A stretch of DNA of 18,166 bases, from assembly GCA_900549215.1 (NCBI GenBank), contig URNJ01000017.1, forward strand, positions 1-18,166, given 5' to 3'. Origin of the DNA: an uncultured Collinsella sp. GTDB lineage: Bacteria > Actinomycetota > Coriobacteriia > Coriobacteriales > Coriobacteriaceae. Each line of letters opens with the position of its first letter. Positions within the stretch are counted from its first letter, which is position 1. Both the position numbers and the translations under genes were made by a program. Under the pieces are notes generated by a model. The model had not been told where the DNA came from, ran no database searches, and saw only the letters and a list, made by a program, of their open reading frames with translations. Below are positions 13,036-18,166 of this stretch, piece after piece.

Positions 13036-13926
13036 ATGACAAACCACCACGCTGAAGACGGCGATAAGAAAAGCATTCTAGATGCCCGCATTGAGCGAGC
13101 ATATGCAAACGAATATGACGCCGCCTTTGCCGCCGCGACCATCAAGAACTACGCGTCGCTACCGCTCGCGACGATCTTGGCCGACCACCCTCAACTGCTG
13201 AAGCGCTGCACAAAGATCATGGGCGACCCCGACATTCGCAAGCTGACAGATCCCTATGCCCCAAAACGCGACAACGATTCGTACGTTCTTACCGTAGGCT
13301 GCCTAGCCCATATGCTTACGGCGCTCGACACGAAACTCAAGCTCGAATGGGAACCCGACGAGCGTCATGAACTCGAAAGCAAACGGAACACCCTGCGCAC
13401 CGCACTGTTCCTTCCGTTGGACGGCCTCAAGCGCTGCAACGTCGAGCTCAATACACAGGCGCGGCAAAAGCCCGGGACCACGGGGCAGAAAACTCCAAGA
13501 CCCCATGCGGCCATCGTCGACCGCGACCGATATAACCGCATGACCGCGCACTTTTCCGCCGGGGGAGCAGCCATAAGGACGCTGATCGACCTGCTGTGCC
13601 TCCTGAGCATCAACGAGCTATTTGAGGGCTATCTCGCCCTTGTTCCCGCGACGGCACCCAAGTCGGTAGCAAAGATCATCGAGACCTGCAGACGCCAGTT
13701 TGAGCGTCATCGCAATGGCAGCGAGATGAACGCCAGTATCGCGCAGTACTACGCGGCTCATTACAAAAATGACGGATGTGCCCCTGTCGAGCATCAGCTG
13801 CGGCTCGCCTACACCACGCCCGTCGCAACGCTCCATCGCTTTGGAGCCCTTGGCGCTTGCGAGCCGCACGAACAGGCAGCCTGCCCCACAACCGAGCTCG
13901 ATCTCAGGCTCGGACGAACCCTGTAG
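13036..13926 (+). CDS. Unrecognised 296-residue protein, first gene of the ClpP/VirD4-like cassette
   Basis: I do not recognise a family. The protein has 296 residues, is mostly polar and probably helical, and has no signal peptide. A single moderately hydrophobic stretch (AAIRTLIDLLCLLSINELFEG) lies near the middle, after a basic, proline-rich linker (about RQKPGTTGQKTPRP). The C-terminal third has several Cys and His residues (GACEPHEQAACP) but no clear zinc motif. I chose the ATG at 13036-13038, with GGAG 7 bases upstream; an open extension back to 12880 is rich in His/Gln and covers the direct repeats, so it is unlikely to be translated. A 63-base gap with a hairpin separates it from the ClpP-like gene on the same strand, so the three genes probably form one operon. 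It could be an adaptor or substrate of the protease; that is speculation. Confidence 0.75.
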   Translation: MTNHHAEDGDKKSILDARIERAYANEYDAAFAAATIKNYASLPLATILADHPQLLKRCTKIMGDPDIRKLTDPYAPKRDNDSYVLTVGCLAHMLTALDTKLKLEWEPDERHELESKRNTLRTALFLPLDGLKRCNVELNTQARQKPGTTGQKTPRPHAAIVDRDRYNRMTAHFSAGGAAIRTLIDLLCLLSINELFEGYLALVPATAPKSVAKIIETCRRQFERHRNGSEMNASIAQYYAAHYKNDGCAPVEHQLRLAYTTPVATLHRFGALGACEPHEQAACPTTELDLRLGRTL

Positions 13927-13947
13927 CCCGCCAGCCCCTCCGCGGGC
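13926..13947 (+). other. Intercistronic stem-loop between the first two cassette genes
   Basis: GCCCGC (13926-13931) pairs with GCGGGC (13942-13947) around a 10-base loop, beginning at the last base of the stop codon. No T-run follows, so it is more likely an mRNA-stability or processing element than a terminator. Confidence 0.45.
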
Positions 13948-13989
13948 AGCGACTCTATTCCACAACACAACCAACAGAAAGGAGTCCTC

Positions 13990-14607
13990 ATGGACACCAA
14001 TCATTCCCCCATCATCAGCCCCCTCACCATGCGTGAATCCGCCCGAGGTATCACGCTCACCAGCATTTACGATGAGATGCTCGCCCGTCGCGAGCTCGCC
14101 GTCATGGGAAACATCGAAACCCCGATGGCCCACGACCTATGCCAGCAAATCCGCCTGCTCGATGCCACCGACCCCAGCCGCCCCATCACCATATTTGTCG
14201 CCAGCGCCGGCGGAAGCGTGCGATCGGGTCTTGCGATCTATGACGCCATGCGTCTCGCATCGTGCCCCATCCGCACCGTCTGCCTGGAATTCGCCGCGTC
14301 CATGGGCGCCGTGATCTTTATGGGCGGCGACGATCGCCGTATGGCGCCCCATGCAGAGCTCATGATTCACGACCCGCTGATTCCCCAGGGGGCAGGCGGC
14401 TCGGCACTTGCGCTGCAGGAAACCAGCCGTCGTCTCATGCAGACCCGCAAGACCCTCACGCAAATCCTCTCGGACCGCAGCGGCCTCACGCCCAAGCGCA
14501 TCCAGTCCCTCACGGCAAAAGACACCTACCTTTCGGCCGAGCGCGCCGTCGAGCTCGGCTTTGCCCACGAAATCCTCTCGACCACCAAGGAGGTCGCCCA
14601 TGTCTAA
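13990..14607 (+). CDS. ClpP-like serine protease
   Basis: This 205-residue protein has the ClpP/crotonase fold and, by alignment to ClpP, a full catalytic triad: Ser104 in FAASMGA (101-107), His127 in MIHDPL (125-130) and Asp178 in AKDTYLSAERAVELGF. The oxyanion segment ASAGGSV is at 71-77. Length is that of ClpP, but the N terminus is atypical and phage prohead-type proteases share the fold. ClpP forms a double heptameric chamber fed by an AAA+ unfoldase (ClpX, ClpA or ClpC); no Clp ATPase is encoded here. Instead the gene overlaps a VirD4-like ATPase by 8 bp. The ATG at 13990 follows AAAGGAG. This is unlikely to be the housekeeping clpP, which normally neighbours tig or clpX. It may be an accessory protease of a mobile element or a dedicated partner of the ATPase. 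Confidence 0.88.
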   Translation: MDTNHSPIISPLTMRESARGITLTSIYDEMLARRELAVMGNIETPMAHDLCQQIRLLDATDPSRPITIFVASAGGSVRSGLAIYDAMRLASCPIRTVCLEFAASMGAVIFMGGDDRRMAPHAELMIHDPLIPQGAGGSALALQETSRRLMQTRKTLTQILSDRSGLTPKRIQSLTAKDTYLSAERAVELGFAHEILSTTKEVAHV

Positions 14608-15904
14608 CCTCGCCAGCCGCCTCGCCGCATCTGAGTCCGCATCGTCCACCATCCTCGCCAAGGATCGAACGCTTTCCTGCGACACCCGCCAAACGGGACT
14701 CAACAACAATGCACTTGTGATCGGCCCCTCGGGAGCCGGCAAGACCCGAAACGTCCTCAAGCCCAACCTACTGCAAATGAACGCAAGCTACATCGTGCTC
14801 GACACCAAAGGCACGCTCTGTCGCGAAGTGGGACCCGTGCTGGCAGCCCACGGTTACCGCGCGCAATGTCTCAACTTCGCCGACCTCAACACCGTCCCGG
14901 CCCTTGCGCCCGGCATCGAGCGCTGCGGCTACAACCCCCTGAGGCACATTCGCCGCAAGGCGGACGGCAGGCCCAACCAGCAGGACATCCTCTCGGTGGC
15001 AAAGGCCATCTGCCCCATCGAGGACAACAACCAGCCTTTTTGGGATCATGCGGCGGCAAACCTGCTGTCGTGTCTTATCGCCTACGTCACCGAACAGCTA
15101 CCCGCCGACGAGCAGACGATCAGCTCGGTCATCAAGCTGATCGAGCACCTGCAGGACGGTGCCACGGGTCGATTGTTTGACGACCTGATCACGACCGACC
15201 CCCAAAGCTATGCCCTCTCGCTATGGCGGCGCTACGCCATTACGCAAAATGCCGAGCGCATGCACGCGAGCATCGTCGGCATCCTTGCCGAAAAGGTCAT
15301 GTGTCTGGGATTCGACGGTGCGGCACAGCTCTATCGTGAGTGCCATCAGGTGGACTTCGCTTCCATGGGACACACCCCCTGCGCCCTGTTTGTAACCGTG
15401 AGCGATATCGACCGCAATCTCGATCCGCTGACCGGCCTCTTTATTACGCAGGCGTTTATGGGCCTCATTCGCGAGGCCGATAGGCAGCCCGACGGCAGCC
15501 TGCCCGTGCCCGTGCGCTTTATGCTCGATGACTTCGCAAATCTGCAGATCCCCCAGATCGACAACGTGCTCTCGATTATCCGAAGCCGCAACATCTGGGC
15601 AACGCTGCTGCTGCAGTCGACCAACCAGCTCGATGCGCTCTATGGCGAGGCACGCGCACGCTCCATCATGGGCAACTGCGACACGCATCTGGTGCTGGCG
15701 TTCCAGGATCCCGAGAGTGCCCGGGTGTTTTCCGACCGCGCCGACGCGCTGCCCAGCACGCTCATGGCGACGCCGATCGATCGCTCGTGGCTCTTTGTAC
15801 GCGGTCGCACTCCCGAACAGGTCGAGCGCTTTAGGCTCGAAGACCATCCGCTCTACGGGGAGCTGCCCGAGGTGCAGCGAGGCCATGCGGAGGCCGAGAT
15901 CTAG
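14600..15904 (+). CDS. VirD4/TraG-like ATPase (type IV coupling protein family) without membrane anchor
   Basis: This 434-residue ATPase resembles the soluble part of conjugative coupling proteins, which hand DNA or protein substrates to a type IV secretion channel. Walker A is GPSGAGKT (42-49), followed by the VLDTKGTL motif (66-73), the all-alpha domain with FWDHAAANLL (147-156), Walker B FMLDDFANLQ (307-316), the IIRSRNIWATLLLQSTNQL segment (326-344, conserved Gln339) and the GNCDTHLVLAFQD strand (358-370). Two oddities: the protein starts almost at Walker A with no N-terminal transmembrane helices, and the Walker B Glu is Asp311. The ATG at 14600-14602 lies inside the ClpP-like gene's end (ATGTCTAA overlap) with AAGGAGGT upstream, so translation is coupled. 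No relaxase or VirB gene is present. It may be an ICE remnant, a regulator, or a ClpP-partner motor. Confidence 0.88.
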   Translation: MSNLASRLAASESASSTILAKDRTLSCDTRQTGLNNNALVIGPSGAGKTRNVLKPNLLQMNASYIVLDTKGTLCREVGPVLAAHGYRAQCLNFADLNTVPALAPGIERCGYNPLRHIRRKADGRPNQQDILSVAKAICPIEDNNQPFWDHAAANLLSCLIAYVTEQLPADEQTISSVIKLIEHLQDGATGRLFDDLITTDPQSYALSLWRRYAITQNAERMHASIVGILAEKVMCLGFDGAAQLYRECHQVDFASMGHTPCALFVTVSDIDRNLDPLTGLFITQAFMGLIREADRQPDGSLPVPVRFMLDDFANLQIPQIDNVLSIIRSRNIWATLLLQSTNQLDALYGEARARSIMGNCDTHLVLAFQDPESARVFSDRADALPSTLMATPIDRSWLFVRGRTPEQVERFRLEDHPLYGELPEVQRGHAEAEI

Positions 15905-15981
15905 GCGCAGGGTTCTCGCAGCGCGCGGCGCCCCGGCGATGTTCCACAAAGGCCGTGCGCCCCGGGACCACGGCAAAGCAA

Positions 15982-16013
15982 AGGGGCCCGCATCCGATAG
16001 GATACGGGCCCCT
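15982..16013 (-). terminator. Intrinsic terminator of pgi (convergent with the cassette)
   Basis: AGGGGCCCGCATCC (15982-15995) and GGATACGGGCCCCT (16000-16013) form a 14-bp stem with one wobble position and a 4-base loop. On the minus strand it is followed by TTTGCTTT, placing it about 30 bases after the pgi stop. It may also block transcription from the ATPase gene on the other strand. Confidence 0.8.
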
Positions 16014-16045
16014 GACTATAAGGCGCGATGCGTTAACAGCAGCGA

Positions 16046-17740
16046 CTACTTGCGGTGAGCGCGGTAGAACTCGATAAGCGCCTGGGTCGAAGCGTCCTGC
16101 TCGGCCTTGGCGGCGTCATCGTGGAAGGCCGGGGTGATCTGCTTGGCAAGCTGCTTGCCCAGCTCAACGCCCCACTGGTCGTAGGAGTCAATGCCCCAGA
16201 CCGTGCCCTCGACAAACGTGATGTGCTCGTACAGGGCGATGAGCTCGCCGAGTGCGAACGGGGTCAGCGTGTCGCCGAAGATCGAGGTCGTCGGACGGTT
16301 GCCCTCAAAGCAACGGGCTGGGACGATCTGCTCGGGCGTGCCCTCGGCACGAACCTCATCGGCCGTCTTGCCAAAGGCGAGCGCCTTGGTCTGGGCCAGG
16401 AAGTTGCCCAGGAACAGCTCGTGCACGTCCTGACCGCTGTCGGTTGCGGGGTTGGCAGTGTTGGCGAAAGCGATAAAGTCGGCCGGGACCACCACGGTGC
16501 CCTGGTGCAGCAGCTGGTAGAAGGCGTGCTGACCGTTGGTGCCGGGCTCGCCCCAGAAGATCTCACCGGTATCGGAGGTCACGGCGCTGCCGTCCCAGCG
16601 GACGTGCTTGCCGTTGGACTCCATGGTGAGCTGCTGCAGGTAGGCCGGGAAACGGTGCAGGTACTGACAGTACGGAAGCACGGCGTGGCTCTTGGAACCG
16701 AAGAAGTTGACGTACCAGACGTTGAGCAGACCCATCAGCGCGACGGCGTTGTTCTCGAGCGGCGTGTTGCAGAAGTACTCGTCGATGGCGTGGAAGCCCT
16801 CAAGGAACTGCTGGAAGCGCTCGGGGCCGAGCACGACGATCAGCGACAGGCCCACGGCGGAGTCGACGGAGTAGCGGCCGCCGACCCAGTTCCAGAAACC
16901 GAAGGCGTTGGCGGGGTCGATACCGAAGGCCTCAACCTTCTCGAGTGCGGTGGAAACGGCGACGAAGTGCTTGGCCACGGCCTCGGCGTTCTGCTCATCG
17001 GAGCCGTCGATGGCGCCCTGAGCCTTGAGCTGCTCGAGCATCCAGGTCTTGACCTCGCGAGCGTTGGTGAGGGTCTCGAGCGTGGTGAAGGTCTTGGAGA
17101 CGATGATCACGAGCGTGGTCTCGGGATCGAGGCCCTTAAGCTTCTCGGCCTGGTCGTTGGGGTCGATGTTGGAGATATAGCGGCAGTCGATACCGGCGTC
17201 GGCATAGGGACGCAGGGCCTCGTAGGCCATGACCGGGCCCAGATCGGAGCCGCCGATGCCGATGGACACCAGGTGCTCGATCCTCTTGCCGGTAACACCC
17301 TTCCACTCACCGGAGCGCACGCGCTCGGCGAAGGCATACATGCGGTCGAGGACCTCGTGCACGTCGGCGACGACATCCTGGCCGTCAACGATGAGCTGGC
17401 CCTTCTCGCTTGCCGGGCGGCGCAGCGCGGTGTGCAGGACAGCGCGGTCCTCGGTGGTGTTGATGTGCTCGCCGGAGAACATGGCATCGCGGCGCTCCTC
17501 GAGCTTCACCTCGCGGGCAAGATCGCACAGCAGCTTGACGGTCTCATCAGTCACCAGGTTCTTGGACAGATCGAAGTGCAGGTCACCGGCGTCAAAGCTC
17601 AGCTTGTTCACGCGCTCGGCATCGGCGGCGAACCAGGCCTTGAGGTCGATACCTTCAGCCTCGAGCTTCTCCTGATGAGCCTCGAGCGCCTTCCAAGCGG
17701 CAGTCGACGTAGCATCGATAGGTGCGGCAACAGTTGCCAT
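16046..17740 (-). CDS. pgi: Glucose-6-phosphate isomerase
   Basis: This cytoplasmic enzyme interconverts glucose 6-phosphate and fructose 6-phosphate. It has 564 residues, the length of the E. coli-type isomerase. Active-site segments are all visible: GIGGSDLGP (161-169), SKTFTTLET (215-223), GGRYS (287-291), MESNGK with base Glu373, GQHAFYQ with His405 and GVELGK with Lys529. The W usual in the GGRYS-x-W region is Asp293, a small change outside the catalytic residues. The ATG at 17738-17740 follows GAGGAGG; an in-frame ATG at 17767 lacks a ribosome site and would read through the leader hairpin. It converges on the ATPase gene and has its own terminator. Functionally it would feed glucose 6-phosphate released by the deglycase into glycolysis, though it is not part of that locus. 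Confidence 0.97.
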   Translation of the reverse strand: MATVAAPIDATSTAAWKALEAHQEKLEAEGIDLKAWFAADAERVNKLSFDAGDLHFDLSKNLVTDETVKLLCDLAREVKLEERRDAMFSGEHINTTEDRAVLHTALRRPASEKGQLIVDGQDVVADVHEVLDRMYAFAERVRSGEWKGVTGKRIEHLVSIGIGGSDLGPVMAYEALRPYADAGIDCRYISNIDPNDQAEKLKGLDPETTLVIIVSKTFTTLETLTNAREVKTWMLEQLKAQGAIDGSDEQNAEAVAKHFVAVSTALEKVEAFGIDPANAFGFWNWVGGRYSVDSAVGLSLIVVLGPERFQQFLEGFHAIDEYFCNTPLENNAVALMGLLNVWYVNFFGSKSHAVLPYCQYLHRFPAYLQQLTMESNGKHVRWDGSAVTSDTGEIFWGEPGTNGQHAFYQLLHQGTVVVPADFIAFANTANPATDSGQDVHELFLGNFLAQTKALAFGKTADEVRAEGTPEQIVPARCFEGNRPTTSIFGDTLTPFALGELIALYEHITFVEGTVWGIDSYDQWGVELGKQLAKQITPAFHDDAAKAEQDASTQALIEFYRAHRK

Positions 17741-17759
17741 AGAGTCCTCCTCAGCATAC

Positions 17760-17805
17760 GGGCGCACGCCTCCATGCGCCCGGACATTCAGATGCCACTA
17801 TTCTA
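17760..17805 (-). promoter_or_regulatory. pgi: pgi leader: possible -10 box and a stem-loop before the ribosome site
   Basis: On the minus strand TAGAAT (17800-17805) could be a -10 box, without a clear -35. Downstream, GGGCGCA (17775-17781 on the complement) pairs perfectly with TGCGCCC (17760-17766), its 8-base loop TGGAGGCG containing a GGAGG sequence like the true ribosome site just downstream. The hairpin may influence translation or stability. Confidence 0.45.
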
Positions 17806-17870
17806 GCGCAGGTCAAGACTATAATCAGCGAGCGTTGCCAATCGGCCCCCAAACGGCAACCGACCAAAAA

Positions 17871-17926
17871 GGGACAGGTTTATTTTGGCAGGTCAAACGC
17901 TTTACCAACCAAAAATAACCCATCCC
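17871..17926 (-). terminator. Large imperfect palindrome, probable terminator of the right-edge gene and possible dispersed repeat
   Basis: A 23-base arm (17871-17893, starting GGGACAGGTTTATTTTGG) matches the reverse complement of 17904-17926 at 17 of 23 positions, with a 10-base loop. On the minus strand the structure follows the stop at 17940 and ends in CCCTTTTTGG, fitting an intrinsic terminator. The AT-rich core within GC-rich flanks and the imperfect arms also suit a REP- or MITE-like element. Confidence 0.6.
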
Positions 17927-17939
17927 TTTATGCCAAATA

Positions 17940-18166
17940 CTAGGCCGCGGCGCACACGCTGCCGAGCAACTCACGCAGAGGAGACCCAATGCCCTCCAGC
18001 AGTTCGGGCGCGATGATGGCAAAAACGGGAACCTCGCCGGCACCCACGACGGCAGGCACCTTGCCCCCCGAGACAATGCATCCATAAGGCACAAAGCCGT
18101 CTTCGCCGGCATCGAGCGCCGCCATGCGACGGGCGAGCTCGCGTGCAAAGCCGGCAGTATCGGCAT
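17940..18166 (-). CDS. Unrecognised protein, C-terminal fragment (75 residues)
   Basis: The gene enters from the right edge and stops at 17940-17942 (TAG). The visible 75 residues run from ADTAGFARELARRM to a GSVCAAA terminus and include GFVPYGCIVSGGKVPAVVG, followed by a hydrophobic VPVFAII strand and a PLRELLG helix. This looks like the last part of an alpha/beta cytoplasmic protein, but I cannot name a family. The frame is open to the edge with host-like codon use, and the palindrome at 17871-17926 sits right after the stop, both of which support a real gene. Confidence 0.6.
   Translation of the reverse strand, partial: ADTAGFARELARRMAALDAGEDGFVPYGCIVSGGKVPAVVGAGEVPVFAIIAPELLEGIGSPLRELLGSVCAAA

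Noticed and set aside
12748..13050. 100-codon minus-strand frame with a CPGCLTC cluster, possible transposase remnant
   Set aside because: No ribosome site, no extended zinc motif and no recognisable transposase domain; it runs into the leader repeats and the start of the cassette gene.
13990..14607. Reading this as the housekeeping clpP
   Set aside because: No tig, clpX or second clpP adjacent, atypical N terminus, and an overlapping VirD4-like ATPase; an accessory paralogue is more likely.
16055..17806. 583-codon open frame on the plus strand opposite pgi
   Set aside because: It mirrors the real pgi codons; composition is Val/Gly/Leu/Glu-rich with no motif, and pgi on the other strand is unmistakable. 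Long antisense frames are expected in GC-rich genes.

Overview
The window reads like the chromosome of a high-GC actinobacterial gut anaerobe, most likely class Coriobacteriia and possibly Collinsella. This rests on GC-rich, C/G-ending codons, strong GGAGG-type ribosome sites, a YfcC-type carrier and an Amadori-sugar (fructosamine) locus. Collinsella intestinalis has been reported to consume fructoselysine. No rRNA or tRNA gene is present to settle the taxonomy.

Region 1 (1-10830, all minus strand, transcribed right to left) is a large catabolic locus. In order of transcription it holds a GntR/HutC-type regulator, a YfcC-family membrane carrier, a YtcJ-like amidohydrolase, a FrlC-like TIM-barrel epimerase, a FrlB/FraB-like SIS-domain deglycase and a FrlD-like PfkB kinase. 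After a hairpin follow a second PfkB kinase, an amidohydrolase-2 protein, a YjbQ-family protein, a BtpA/SgcQ protein and an FGGY kinase cut by the left edge. The frlC-frlB-frlD core suggests uptake of a fructosamine (sugar fused to an amine), optional C3 epimerisation, phosphorylation on the sugar C6, and cleavage to a hexose phosphate plus free amine. The rest of the locus (two further kinases, two amidohydrolases lacking usual metal ligands, YjbQ, SgcQ) does not fit a known Amadori pathway. A good promoter with an adjoining perfect palindrome precedes the carrier gene, and a separate palindromic promoter precedes the regulator.

Region 2 (10981-12546, minus strand) holds two HAD-family phosphatase genes, each followed by a terminator-like hairpin.

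Region 3 (about 12650-15904, plus strand) is an accessory cassette: an unrecognised 296-aa protein, a ClpP-like serine protease with an intact catalytic triad, and a VirD4/TraG-like ATPase without the usual N-terminal membrane anchor. The last two overlap by 8 bp. No relaxase, VirB4 or other conjugation gene is visible, so this is either a remnant of an integrative element or a stand-alone protease/ATPase system. It is the least explained part of the window.

Region 4 (16046-18166, minus strand) is housekeeping: glucose-6-phosphate isomerase (pgi) with its own terminator and leader hairpin, a large imperfect palindrome that probably terminates the upstream gene, and the 3' end of an unrecognised gene cut by the right edge.
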